64,000 bases of DNA from Rivihabitans pingtungensis (GCF_003201855.1 NZ_QJKI01000018.1:1-64000), one strand, 5' to 3'. Positions 40,755 through 50,893 are shown, numbered from the stretch's first letter. Made by a program: numbers and translations. The notes: generated by a model from the letters alone, not told the origin.

Positions 40755-41750
40755 ATGGAGCTGATCGCGCCCGCCGGCAATCTGGCGGCGTTAAAGGCGG
40801 CGGTGCTGGCGGGGGCGGATGCGGTGTATCTGGGCCTGAAAAACGCCACCAACGCCCGCAATTTTGCCGGGCTTAACTTCACCGAGGCCGACATTGCCCA
40901 GGGCGTGGCGTTTGCCCGCCAGCATGGCCGCCAGGTGCTGTTCGCCATCAATACCTTTGCCCAGCCTGGCCGCGCGCAGGAATGGCGGGCGGCGGTGGAC
41001 GCCGCCTGTCGGCTGGGGGCGGATGCGCTGATTCTGGCCGACCCCGGCGTACTGGCCTACGCCCGCCAGCGCTACCCGCAGCAGCGCCTGCATTTGTCGG
41101 TGCAGGGCTCGGCCACCCACGCCGACGCCATCGAGCTGATGCGCGAGCAGTTTGGCATTCAGCGCGTGGTGCTGCCGCGCGTACTCACCGTGACCGACAT
41201 CGCCCGCCTGATTGAAAAAACCACGGTAGAGGTCGAGGTGTTCGGCTTTGGCAGCCTGTGCGTGATGGCCGAGGGGCGGTGTTTGCTGTCCAGCTTTGCC
41301 ACTGGCGATTCGCCCAACAATCGCGGCGTGTGCTCGCCAGCGCATGCGGTGCGCTGGCAGCCGCGCGACGGGCAGATGGAGGCGCGCTTGAATGGCCTAT
41401 TGATCGACCGCTACGCCCCGGACGAACCGGCGGGCTACCCGACGCTGTGCAAGGGGCGCTTTATGGTGGAAGGCCGGCGCGACCATGCGCTAGAAGAGCC
41501 CACCAGCCTGAATGCGCTCAGCCTGCTGCCGCGTCTGGCGGCGATTGGCGTGCGCGCCATCAAGATCGAGGGCCGCCAACGCAGCCCGGCCTATGTGGCG
41601 CAAGTGGTGGCCACCCTGCGCGCCGCGCTGGACGCCGCCCAGGCTGCGCCAGCGCGCTATCAACCCCAGCCCGATTGGCAACACACGCTGGCCCGCCACG
41701 CCGAGGGCAGCCAGACCACGCAGGGAGCATTTGACCGACCATGGAAATGA
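40755..41750 (+). CDS. ubiU: oxygen-independent ubiquinone hydroxylation protein UbiU
   Basis: Peptidase U32-fold protein that with UbiV hydroxylates ubiquinone precursors without O2. The 331-residue protein begins MELIAPAGNLAALKAAVLAG and has the [4Fe-4S] cysteines in FGFGSLCVMAEGRCLLSS, NNRGVCSPAH and PTLCKGRF. It overlaps ubiV by 10 bases. With ubiT it forms the standard anaerobic set and gives quinone for NarI under anoxia. Confidence 0.95.
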   Translation: MELIAPAGNLAALKAAVLAGADAVYLGLKNATNARNFAGLNFTEADIAQGVAFARQHGRQVLFAINTFAQPGRAQEWRAAVDAACRLGADALILADPGVLAYARQRYPQQRLHLSVQGSATHADAIELMREQFGIQRVVLPRVLTVTDIARLIEKTTVEVEVFGFGSLCVMAEGRCLLSSFATGDSPNNRGVCSPAHAVRWQPRDGQMEARLNGLLIDRYAPDEPAGYPTLCKGRFMVEGRRDHALEEPTSLNALSLLPRLAAIGVRAIKIEGRQRSPAYVAQVVATLRAALDAAQAAPARYQPQPDWQHTLARHAEGSQTTQGAFDRPWK

Positions 41751-42631
41751 CCGCGCCGTTTCTCATCACCCTGGGCCCGCTGCTGTACTACTGGCCCCGG
41801 CACACCGTGCAGGCGTTTTACCGCGAGGTGGCCGCCAGCGCGGTGGACGTGGTGTATCTGGGCGAAACCGTGTGCCTGCGCCGCCATGTGATGCGCCCGG
41901 CCGACTGGCTGGACATCGCCGCCGAGCTGACCGCCGCCGGCAAGCAGGTGGTGCTGTCCACGCCAACGCTGGTGGAATCTGGCGCGGCGATTCAACTCAC
42001 CCACAAGCTGGCCGCTCAGGACGACTGGCTGGTGGAAGCCGGCGACCTGGGCGCCATCCGCGCCCGTGGCGGCCGGCCCTTTGTAGCCGGCCCGCACCTG
42101 AACGCCTACCACGGCGACACCCTGCGCTGGCTGGCCAGCCTGGGCGCCTGCCGCTTTGTCGCCCCGCTGGAGCTCAATCGCCACGAACTGGCCGCCCTGC
42201 TGGCGGAAGCCCCGCCCGACCTGCCCTGCGAGGTGATGGTGTGGGGGCGCATGCCGCTGGCGTTTTCGGCGCGCTGCTTTACCGCCCGGCACTTTAACCT
42301 GAGCAAGGACGACTGCGCCTTTCGCTGCATCGAACACCCCGATGGCCTGGCCATGCGCACCCAGGAAGACGGCGAGTTTCTTACCCTGAACGGCGTGCAA
42401 ACCCAATCCGGCGCAGCGCTGGATTTGCTCGATCAGGCCCAGGCGCTGGCGCAGTTGGGGGTGGCGGCGCTGCGGGTCAGCCCGCAATCGCAAGGCACGC
42501 TGCCAGCCATCGCCGCCCTGGCCGCCGCCCGCGCCGGCCAAGCCAGCCCCAGCGTGACGCCGCCAGCCGGCATTGGCCGCTGCAATGGCTATTGGTGGGG
42601 GGAGTCGGGCAATGCCTGGCGCGAATGCTGA
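41741..42631 (+). CDS. ubiV: oxygen-independent ubiquinone hydroxylation protein UbiV
   Basis: Partner of UbiU, a 296-residue U32-fold protein. LGPLLYYWPRHTVQAFYREV at the start, VYLGETVCLRRHVMR, and later FSARCFTARHFNLSKDDCAF and RCIEHPDG carry the four cysteines of the cluster. The reading frame begins inside the last codons of ubiU. Confidence 0.95.
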   Translation: MEMTAPFLITLGPLLYYWPRHTVQAFYREVAASAVDVVYLGETVCLRRHVMRPADWLDIAAELTAAGKQVVLSTPTLVESGAAIQLTHKLAAQDDWLVEAGDLGAIRARGGRPFVAGPHLNAYHGDTLRWLASLGACRFVAPLELNRHELAALLAEAPPDLPCEVMVWGRMPLAFSARCFTARHFNLSKDDCAFRCIEHPDGLAMRTQEDGEFLTLNGVQTQSGAALDLLDQAQALAQLGVAALRVSPQSQGTLPAIAALAAARAGQASPSVTPPAGIGRCNGYWWGESGNAWREC

Positions 42632-42671
42632 GCGCCGCTCAGTGCGGCGTGCCGCCCACGCCCGCCAGCAA

Positions 42672-42815
42672 ACAGCGGCCAACGAGATGTCACCGTGGGC
42701 GCACCGTGGCGCCTTGCCTGGGCCCCCGCCTGCGCGGGGGCGACGCGGTGGAGGGGCCAACACCCCAGTGGCGCACAACACAGAACAGATTGCGCCATCC
42801 GCTGCGCGTCACGCG
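42672..42815. repeat. R2 REP-like repeat, copy 1
   Basis: Centred on the perfect hairpin GCCCCCGC-CTGC-GCGGGGGC (42722-42741). About 140 bases resemble two other copies, including AACGAGAT and GGCGCACAAC flanks. It lies in the 277-base gap between ubiV and ubiT, inside what looks like one operon. Confidence 0.8.
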
Positions 42816-42908
42816 CCACCCCATCATGTCCCACCCGCTGTGCTGCCAGCGGCATGCCGCAAAGTCTCCGCCGCCGCCCCATCATATTCATGTCAAGGAG
42901 TTCACCCG

Positions 42909-43319
42909 ATGTCTGTCGCCACTTTCGGCGCCGTTGTGCCGCCGGCCTTGTTGTCTCCTCCTTTGTGCGCTGTGCTGGAGCTGGCGCGCTTGGGGCGTTG
43001 GCTGCAACCGCCGGCCGAGTTGGAGGGGCGCAGCGTGGCGCTGACGCTGACCGACCTGGGCCTGCGCCATGGCCTGTGTTGCCGGGATGGGCGCTTTCGG
43101 CCACATGGCGTGGCCGACGCCGAGCTGAGCCTGTCGGCCAGTCTGGCGGATGTGCTGCTTCTGCTAGCGGGCCAGGTGGACGCTGACACGCTGTTTTTTC
43201 AGCGCCGGCTGGCGATTGCCGGCGACACCGAGCTGGGCCTGGTGGTGAAAAACTGGCTGGATGCGCAAGAGCGCCCGGCCTGGCTGACCCGGCTGGCGGC
43301 GCGCTGGAGCCCGATGTGA
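42909..43319 (+). CDS. ubiT: anaerobic ubiquinone biosynthesis accessory factor UbiT
   Basis: A 136-residue protein with an SCP2-type lipid-binding fold (GRSVALTLTDLGLRHGLCCRD, then DAELSLSASLADVLLLLAG and RRLAIAGDTELGLVVKNWLD). UbiT brings the hydrophobic quinone precursors to UbiUV. ATG at 42909 with AAGGAG at 42895-42900. It overlaps the next gene by 4 bases (GTGA). Confidence 0.93.
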   Translation: MSVATFGAVVPPALLSPPLCAVLELARLGRWLQPPAELEGRSVALTLTDLGLRHGLCCRDGRFRPHGVADAELSLSASLADVLLLLAGQVDADTLFFQRRLAIAGDTELGLVVKNWLDAQERPAWLTRLAARWSPM

Positions 43320-43753
43320 ACGCGCCGGCCACCCCAGCGGGCAAGCCCTTGGTGTACGCCTGTTCCGGCTGTTCGAATGTCGCCCAGTTGGCCAATCAAT
43401 TGGCGGTGGCGCTGGACCGCAGCGGGGCGGCGCAGATGTCGTGCATCAGCGGGGTGGGCGGCGGGGTGGCGGCGCTGGTCAAGCTGGCGCAAAGCGGACG
43501 GCCGATTCTGGCCTTGGACGGCTGCCCGCTGGCCTGCTGTCAGGCCTGCCTGGCGCAGGCGGGGGTGCAGGCCGGCCAGCATGTGGTGCTCAGCGAATTG
43601 GCCATCCGCAAACGTCACGGCCGCGACTGCACGGCTGACGAGCAGCAGCAGGCTGCGCACGCCGTGCGCACGGCGCTGGCGCAGCTGACGGGCGGTGATT
43701 TGCCCGCAGTGGGCGCAGGGCTTGATGGCCATCAAGCAAACACAAAATGCTGA
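43316..43753 (+). CDS. putative zinc-binding DGC-domain protein
   Basis: A 145-residue protein of the DGC family: YACSGCSNVAQLANQLAVAL near the start, GRPILALDGCPLACCQACLA in the middle and a trailing RDCTADE. The cysteines likely hold zinc. No firm function; the family often sits with nitrate or anaerobic respiration genes, as here after ubiT. It starts at a GTG that overlaps the ubiT stop, so it is translationally coupled. Its 3' end carries the first NrdR box of the next gene. Confidence 0.8.
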   Translation: MNAPATPAGKPLVYACSGCSNVAQLANQLAVALDRSGAAQMSCISGVGGGVAALVKLAQSGRPILALDGCPLACCQACLAQAGVQAGQHVVLSELAIRKRHGRDCTADEQQQAAHAVRTALAQLTGGDLPAVGAGLDGHQANTKC

Positions 43754-43786
43754 GTTTAACCAATCAATAAACACAACATGTAGTGT
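43740..43786. promoter_or_regulatory. tandem NrdR boxes upstream of nrdD
   Basis: ACACAACATGTAGTGT (43771-43786) fits the NrdR consensus ACACwATATATwGTGT well, and ACACAAAATGCTGAGT (43740-43755) is a weaker second box exactly 31 bases upstream. Three helical turns is the known spacing of NrdR box pairs. The second box begins inside the end of the DGC gene. Confidence 0.8.
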
Positions 43787-43825
43787 TATGATCCCACCCA
43801 TCATCACTCTCTGGGGGGCCGCGCC

Positions 43826-45811
43826 ATGCAATCGGTGCGCAAACGGGATGGCAGTCTTGCCGTGTTCAACCGCCGCAATATCGTGCGCGCCATCGCCGCC
43901 GCCGGCCGCGCCAGCGGCGAATTTGACTTGCCGCTGGCCGAGGCGCTGAGCGACCAGGTGCTGGCCCAACTGGCCGGGGAACGCTGCCCGGATGTGGAAA
44001 CCATTCAGGATCGGGTGGAAGAAACCCTGGCGCAGGCCGGCCACTGGCGCACCGCGCGGGCCTATGTGGTGTACCGCGAACAACACGCCCGCCTGCGCGA
44101 CGCCGCGCGCAACTGGGTGGACGTGGGCCAGTGCATGGACGAATACCTGGAACAACGCGACTGGCGGGTGAACGCCAACGCCAATCAGGGCTATAGCCTG
44201 GGCGGGCTGATCCTCAATGTGGCCGGCAAGGTCACCGCCAATTACTGGCTGGAGCATGTCTACCCGCGCGAAGCGGCCAATGCCCACCGCGCCGGCGATA
44301 TTCATATCCATGACCTGGACATGCTGTCCGGCTACTGCGCCGGCTGGTCGCTGCGCCAATTGCTGACCGAGGGCTTTAACGGCGTGCCGGGCAAAGTGGA
44401 AGCCACCCCGCCACGGCATATGTCCGCCGCGATTGGCCAGATCGTCAATTTTTTGGGCGCGCTGCAAAACGAATGGGCCGGCGCGCAGGCGTTCAGCTCG
44501 TTTGACACCTATATGGCGCCGTTTGTCCGCCTGGACGCCATGAGCTATGCCGAAGTGCGGCAAAGCATGCAAGAGCTGATCTACAACCTCAACGTGCCCA
44601 GCCGCTGGGGCACGCAAACCCCGTTCACCAACCTCACCTTCGACTGGCGCTGCCCGGCCGACCTGGCCGAGCAAATCCCCTATATCGGCGGCGAGGAATG
44701 CCCGTTCAGCTACGGCGAGCTGCAAGCAGAAATGGACATGATCAACCGCGCCTATATCGAAGTGATGATGGCCGGCGACGCACGCGGCCGGGTGTTCACC
44801 TTTCCCATCCCCACCTACAACATCACCCGGGATTTTCCCTGGGATCACCCCAACGCTGAGCGGCTGTTTGCCATGACCGCCAAATACGGCCTGCCCTACT
44901 TCCAGAACTTCGTGAACTCCGACCTGGAACCGCATATGGTGCGCTCGATGTGCTGCCGCTTGCAGCTGGACCTGCGCGAACTGCTCAAGCGCGGCAACGG
45001 CCTGTTTGGCAGCGCCGAGCAAACCGGCTCGATTGGCGTGGTGACGGTCAACTGCGCGCGGCTGGGCTACTTATACGCCGGCGACGAAGCCGCCCTGCTG
45101 GCGCGGCTGGACACCCTGCTGGCGCACGGCCGCGACGTGCTGGAGGTCAAGCGCAAAGTGGTGCAGCGCTATATGGACCAAGGGTTCTACCCATACAGCA
45201 AGCGCTACCTGGGCACACTGCGCAACCACTTCAGCACCCTGGGGGTGAACGGCATCAACGAGATGATCCGCAACTTCAGCCAGGACCGCGACGACATCAC
45301 CACCGCCGCCGGCCACGCCATGGCCGAACGCCTGCTCGACCACGTGCGCGCCCGCATCGCCGACTTCCAGACCGACACAGGCCACCTGTACAACCTGGAA
45401 GCCACCCCAGCCGAAGGCACGACTTACCGCTTTGCCCGCGAAGACCGCAAACGCTGGCCCGACATCCGCCAAGCCGGCAGCGCCACCCAGCCGTATTACA
45501 CCAACAGCAGCCAACTCCCCGCCGGCTTCACCGACGACCCCTTCGACGCGCTCAGCCGCCAGGAAACCCTGCAAAGCAAATACACCGGCGGCACCGTGCT
45601 GCATCTGTATATGCACGAAGCCATCACCTCGGCGCAGGCATGCAAAACCCTGGTGCAACGAGCGCTGACCCGCTTTCGCCTGCCCTACCTGACCATCACC
45701 CCCACCTTCTCCATCTGCCCACACCACGGCTATCTATCCGGCCGCCACGAATACTGCCCACAGTGCGACGCAGCGCTGCTGGCGCAAGAACATGCGCAGG
45801 AAACGGCGTGA
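43826..45811 (+). CDS. nrdD: anaerobic ribonucleoside-triphosphate reductase, catalytic part
   Basis: Class III reductase making dNTPs without oxygen. The 661-residue protein has an N-terminal ATP-cone (MQSVRKRDGSLAVFNRRNIV), the catalytic barrel with GVVTVNCARLGYL and a C-terminal zinc region (SICPHHGYLSGRHEYCPQCD). It stops 18 residues after SICPHHGY-type cysteines and lacks the glycyl-radical loop (RVxGY) that normally follows. That segment is encoded by a separate ORF at 46314. A tandem NrdR box lies upstream. The radical is presumably placed on the small protein by NrdG. Confidence 0.93.
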   Translation: MQSVRKRDGSLAVFNRRNIVRAIAAAGRASGEFDLPLAEALSDQVLAQLAGERCPDVETIQDRVEETLAQAGHWRTARAYVVYREQHARLRDAARNWVDVGQCMDEYLEQRDWRVNANANQGYSLGGLILNVAGKVTANYWLEHVYPREAANAHRAGDIHIHDLDMLSGYCAGWSLRQLLTEGFNGVPGKVEATPPRHMSAAIGQIVNFLGALQNEWAGAQAFSSFDTYMAPFVRLDAMSYAEVRQSMQELIYNLNVPSRWGTQTPFTNLTFDWRCPADLAEQIPYIGGEECPFSYGELQAEMDMINRAYIEVMMAGDARGRVFTFPIPTYNITRDFPWDHPNAERLFAMTAKYGLPYFQNFVNSDLEPHMVRSMCCRLQLDLRELLKRGNGLFGSAEQTGSIGVVTVNCARLGYLYAGDEAALLARLDTLLAHGRDVLEVKRKVVQRYMDQGFYPYSKRYLGTLRNHFSTLGVNGINEMIRNFSQDRDDITTAAGHAMAERLLDHVRARIADFQTDTGHLYNLEATPAEGTTYRFAREDRKRWPDIRQAGSATQPYYTNSSQLPAGFTDDPFDALSRQETLQSKYTGGTVLHLYMHEAITSAQACKTLVQRALTRFRLPYLTITPTFSICPHHGYLSGRHEYCPQCDAALLAQEHAQETA

Positions 45812-45825
45812 TGGTTTCAAGTGGA

Positions 45826-45985
45826 GATCCAACACACAGTGGTCAACCAGACTTGACCGTCAGCACGCCATGGCCCCTGGCCTGGGCCCCCGCCTGCGCG
45901 GGGGCGACGTGGCAGCGGGGCAAACACCAGCGAGGCGCACAACGAGCCACCGATTGCGCTATCTACTGCCCATTGCCTGACCCCG
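45826..45985. repeat. R2 REP-like repeat, copy 2
   Basis: Hairpin GCCCCCGC-CTGC-GCGGGGGC at 45886-45905 with GGCGCACAAC and ATTGCGCTAT flanks like copy 1. It follows the nrdD stop directly. Confidence 0.8.
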
Positions 45986-46048
45986 TCACCAGATGAATTC
46001 AACACACCGCCCGTTGCGCTTAGCCCGCCGTTTCCCCCGTGTGGCGCG

Positions 46049-46281
46049 CCGAGCATCGCAGCCGGCCAGGGGGCCGTCCGCCACGGCTAAGCGGCGGCGC
46101 AGCCGACGCGCCATTCCGTGGCGGCCCTGGCCGGCGAGAAGCACAGGGCACCCGGCCCGCAGGGACGGGCGCGGCACCCGGGTCGCCTTTCTTTTCCCCC
46201 TTTTCTTTGGCGAGACAAAGAAAAGGGGTCGGGTGCGGGGCGAAGCCCTGCCCCCAATCAACCCCGCGCGACAGCGCGGCT
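46049..46281. repeat. R3 long structured repeat, copy 1
   Basis: About 233 bases shared with 55808-56048, with GAGCATCGCAG at the start, the block GGCTAAGCGGCGGCGCAGCC and CGACGCGCCATTCC, and a perfect 13-base-pair hairpin (46197-46209 with 46216-46228, loop GCGAGA). Open frames across it are low-complexity and of the kind often annotated by mistake. It separates nrdD from its radical-domain ORF. Confidence 0.85.
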
Positions 46282-46313
46282 CAACTCACCCACTCACACA
46301 AAGGACAACCACC

Positions 46314-46508
46314 ATGCCCACCCCACACACCACCCCGACCACCCCAAGCAACCCCATCCCCCTCACCCCACACGACCCCCGCCGCACCCGCTGCGAAATC
46401 TGGACCCGCGTCATGGGCTACCACCGCCCGGTCAGCTCATTCAACACCGGCAAACAAGGCGAATTCCATGAACGGCGCTTCTTCCGTGAACCCCAGCGCC
46501 ACGACTGA
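46314..46508 (+). CDS. detached glycyl-radical domain of class III ribonucleotide reductase
   Basis: A 64-residue protein: a Pro/Thr-rich start, then RTRCEIWTRVMGYHRPVSSF and NTGKQGEFHERRFF. This is the C-terminal radical loop of NrdD, with the radical glycine in RVMGY. It has its own ATG and a good ribosome-binding site (AAGGA at 46301-46305) and overlaps the nrdG start by 41 bases. It lies about 500 bases after nrdD and is probably a trans-acting subunit, comparable in principle to YfiD for pyruvate formate-lyase. I think I have seen similar small ORFs in other proteobacteria but cannot confirm it. Confidence 0.85.
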   Translation: MPTPHTTPTTPSNPIPLTPHDPRRTRCEIWTRVMGYHRPVSSFNTGKQGEFHERRFFREPQRHD

Positions 46509-47172
46509 ACCCGCCATCGGCGGCCTGACGCCCTTCTCCAGCGTCGATTGGCCCGGCCAGCTTGCCGCCGTGGTGTTTATCGCCGGCTGCCCATGGCGCT
46601 GCGGCTACTGCCACAACCCCCAACTGCAACCCCGCCAGCGCACGCTGGACTGGCCGGCCATCCTGCACTGGCTGGACAGCCGACGCGGCCTGTTGGACGG
46701 CGTGGTGTTCTCCGGCGGCGAGCCGCTGAGCGAGCCAGCGCTGGCCGACATGGCCCGCGCCGTGCAAGCGCGCGGCTTTGCCGTCGGCCTGCACAGCGCC
46801 GGCATCTACCCGCAGCGGCTGGCGCAACTGCTGCCCTGGCTGGACTGGCTGGCGCTGGACATCAAAACCGACCAGGCCGGCTACGACGCGCTGACCGGCC
46901 GCGCGCGCAGCGCCTGGCCGGTGCAAGTGTGCCTGGAAATGGCGCTGGAAGCCGGCTGCGCGCTGGAATGCCGCACCACCTGGAGCCCACAGCGGCTCAG
47001 CGAAGCGCGGCTGCTGGCGCTGGCGCAAACGCTGGCGGCGCGCGGCGTGCGCCACTACGCCGTGCAGGATGAACGGTCAGCGCCGGGCCAGCCGGCGCAA
47101 GGGACGCTCAGCGAGGCGGCGCAGGCGCAGCTGGCCCGTTGCTTTGCCAGTTTCAGTTACCGGCGCAGCTGA
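46468..47172 (+). CDS. nrdG: anaerobic ribonucleotide reductase activating protein
   Basis: Radical SAM activase that generates the glycyl radical. The 234-residue protein has the SAM cluster CPWRCGYC at about residues 38-45, then FSGGEPLSEPAL and LALDIKTD. The ATG at 46468 lies inside the 3' end of the glycyl-radical ORF in another frame, so translation of the two is likely linked. A longer in-frame extension upstream runs through repeat R3 and is not coding. Confidence 0.93.
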   Translation: MNGASSVNPSATTEPAIGGLTPFSSVDWPGQLAAVVFIAGCPWRCGYCHNPQLQPRQRTLDWPAILHWLDSRRGLLDGVVFSGGEPLSEPALADMARAVQARGFAVGLHSAGIYPQRLAQLLPWLDWLALDIKTDQAGYDALTGRARSAWPVQVCLEMALEAGCALECRTTWSPQRLSEARLLALAQTLAARGVRHYAVQDERSAPGQPAQGTLSEAAQAQLARCFASFSYRRS

Positions 47173-47208
47173 GCGCGGCGAACACAAGCCTGCTGGCCCT
47201 GTGCCGCA

Positions 47209-48054
47209 CTACCCGCACTGATCGCTGCACGGGGTGTTGTCAGCGGCGCTCAGCGCAACGGCGGCCATCAGTTCATCGTGCACCGCCAGCACCGGGCCAA
47301 TCACCAGCAAGGCCGGGGTGTGCGCGTCGTGCTCGGCCACCGCCGCGCCCAGTTGGTCCAGCCGGGTGCGGATCACCCGCTGGCGCGGCGTGGTGGCGGC
47401 TTCGATCACCGCCGCCGGGGTGTCCGCCGCGCGGCCGTGCTGCATCAAGGCCTGGGCAATCGCCCCGGCCTGACGCACGCCCATATACACCACCACGGTG
47501 GCGCCGGGGTGGGTGTGCGCAGTCCAGGCCAGCTCGCTGGCGTCGTCGCGGCGATGGCCGGTGACCAAGGTGCAGCCCTGGGCGTGGTCGCGGTGGGTGA
47601 GCGGCAGGTGCGCCATCGCCGCCGCGCCCAGCGCCGCGCTGACGCCGGGGGTGACTTCATAGCGCAGCCCGGCCGCCGCCAGCGCCTGCATTTCTTCGCC
47701 GCCGCGCCCAAACAGCAACGGGTCGCCGCCCTTGAGCCGCACCACACGCCGGCCGGCGCGCGCCTCGTCGATCAATAACTGTTCAATCTGCCGCTGGCCC
47801 ACGCTGTGCGCGCCAGCGCGCTTGCCCACGCAGTACAGCCGCGCCTGCGCCGCCAGGGCGAGGATGGCCGGGTTGATCAAGTGGTCGTACAGCACCACCT
47901 CAGCCGCGCGCAGACGGGCGCGGGCGCGCAGGGTGAGCAAGCCGGCGTCGCCCGGCCCGGCCCCCACCAGCGCCACCTGCACGCCCGTTGGCCAGGCTTC
48001 GTCGTCAATCAGGGCGCCGCCGGCCAGCGGCGGCAAAGGACAGGGGGCATTCAT
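47209..48054 (-). CDS. cobA: uroporphyrinogen-III C-methyltransferase
   Basis: SAM-dependent enzyme (SUMT) making precorrin-2 on the way to siroheme, heme d1 or B12. The 281-residue protein has VALVGAGPGDAGLLTLRA, VVRLKGGDPLLFGRGGEE, VTPGVSAALGAAA and the late PALLVIGPV. It is divergent from norC, with 151 bases between the starts that hold an FNR box and another palindrome. Position next to nor genes suggests a link to denitrification, e.g. heme d1 for a nitrite reductase not in this window. Confidence 0.9.
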   Translation of the reverse strand: MNAPCPLPPLAGGALIDDEAWPTGVQVALVGAGPGDAGLLTLRARARLRAAEVVLYDHLINPAILALAAQARLYCVGKRAGAHSVGQRQIEQLLIDEARAGRRVVRLKGGDPLLFGRGGEEMQALAAAGLRYEVTPGVSAALGAAAMAHLPLTHRDHAQGCTLVTGHRRDDASELAWTAHTHPGATVVVYMGVRQAGAIAQALMQHGRAADTPAAVIEAATTPRQRVIRTRLDQLGAAVAEHDAHTPALLVIGPVLAVHDELMAAVALSAADNTPCSDQCG

Positions 48055-48094
48055 CGTTGTTTCTCCACAACACGAGCATGCCGCCAGTGTAGGA

Positions 48095-48112
48095 ATTTCC
48101 CGGTCGGGAAAT
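48095..48112. promoter_or_regulatory. perfect palindrome in the cobA-norC intergenic region
   Basis: ATTTCCCGGTCGGGAAAT has 8-base arms around GT. It ends two bases before the FNR box. Neither NorR (GT-N7-AC) nor the NsrR consensus I know fits, so the binding protein is unknown. Confidence 0.55.
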
Positions 48113-48114
48113 CG

Positions 48115-48157
48115 TTGATTCGAATCAATGCTATCCAGATGGCCAAATCCGTACAGT
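48115..48157 (+). promoter_or_regulatory. FNR/DNR-dependent promoter of norC
   Basis: TTGATTCGAATCAA (48115-48128) is a perfect FNR/DNR box. TACAGT (48152-48157) is a good -10, putting the start near 48163 with the box centred near -41.5, a class II layout. A Shine-Dalgarno AGGAGG (48194-48199) follows for norC. Confidence 0.75.
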
Positions 48158-48205
48158 CCATGCTGAAACCGGCGCCATGCCGGAGCGGACTATAGGAGGG
48201 TCGTG

Positions 48206-50108
<1,903 letters not shown>

Positions 50109-50221
50109 GCCGGGCGGCGGGGAGGTTAACCCCACGGTTGGCCGCTGTTCCCCCAGCGCCCATCCAGGCCACTCACCCCCGCCAACACCCAAGCTCCCCC
50201 ATACTCAGATCCAACCCTTTG

Positions 50222-50246
50222 GCGCCCTACCCCGGGCGCTTTTTTT
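50222..50246 (+). terminator. terminator or attenuator between norB and norE
   Basis: GCGCCC (50222-50227) pairs with GGGCGC (50234-50239), followed by seven T. The T-run ends right before CTGGAGG, the Shine-Dalgarno of norE, 13 bases from its ATG. Confidence 0.7.
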
Positions 50247-50258
50247 CTGGAGGCGCGC

Positions 50259-50822
50259 ATGCCGCGTTCACGTCATGTGCCGGGCGACTTGGCCATGTGG
50301 TTGTTCATCCTGGCCGAGCTGGCGGTGTTTGCCCTGTTTTTTGCCCTGTATGGCGTTCACCGCGCCCGACAACCAGCACTGTTCGCCCAGGGCCAGGCCA
50401 GTTTGCGGCTGGGCAGCGCCTTGGTGAACACCCTGCTGCTGATTGCCGGCAGCGCGGCGGTGGCCGCCAGTGTGCGGGCGTTTGCCGCCAACCAGCTCGC
50501 CCGTGGCGCGCATCTGCTGGGCTGGACCTGGCTGAGCGGTGCGGTGTTTTTGCTGCTGAAGGGGGAAGAATTCGCCCATTTGTTTGCCGCCGGGGTGAGT
50601 TTATCCAGCGATGATTTCTGGATGTTTTACCTATCGCTGACAGTGTTTCACTTTTTGCATGTGGTGCTGGGCATGGTGATTATTGTCGCCGTCTGGCTGC
50701 GCGCCCGGCGCGGCGCGTATGGCGCGGCGAATCATGTCGGGGTGGAAACCGCCGCGGCGTACTGGCATATGGTGGATTTGGTGTGGGTGGTGTTGTTTGC
50801 CTTGGTATACGTAGCGCGTTAA
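50259..50822 (+). CDS. norE: NorE-like cytochrome c oxidase subunit III family protein
   Basis: A 187-residue membrane protein with five helices of the COX3 fold: PGDLAMWLFILAELAVFALF at the start, KGEEFAHLFAAG, FHFLHVVLGMVIIV and a late YWHMVDLVWVVLFALVYVAR. NorE is an accessory of cNor for full activity in Paracoccus and Pseudomonas. It is 150 bases after norB with a terminator between, so its expression may depend on readthrough. Confidence 0.88.
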   Translation: MPRSRHVPGDLAMWLFILAELAVFALFFALYGVHRARQPALFAQGQASLRLGSALVNTLLLIAGSAAVAASVRAFAANQLARGAHLLGWTWLSGAVFLLLKGEEFAHLFAAGVSLSSDDFWMFYLSLTVFHFLHVVLGMVIIVAVWLRARRGAYGAANHVGVETAAAYWHMVDLVWVVLFALVYVAR

Positions 50823-50893
50823 GAAGCACCAATAGCGCGTCAGCCCCAATCAGGCGACAATGCGCGCCAATTCCCCCACCGGATTGAACTACC

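Noticed and set aside
43754..43767. FNR box upstream of nrdD
   Set aside because: Only the right half-site ATCAA (43763-43767) is present; the left half does not match.
46039..46467. N-terminal extension of nrdG and other frames through repeat R3
   Set aside because: Low-complexity Pro/Arg/Ser-rich translation produced by the repeat; the same sort of frames occur in the second copy at 55708-56082.
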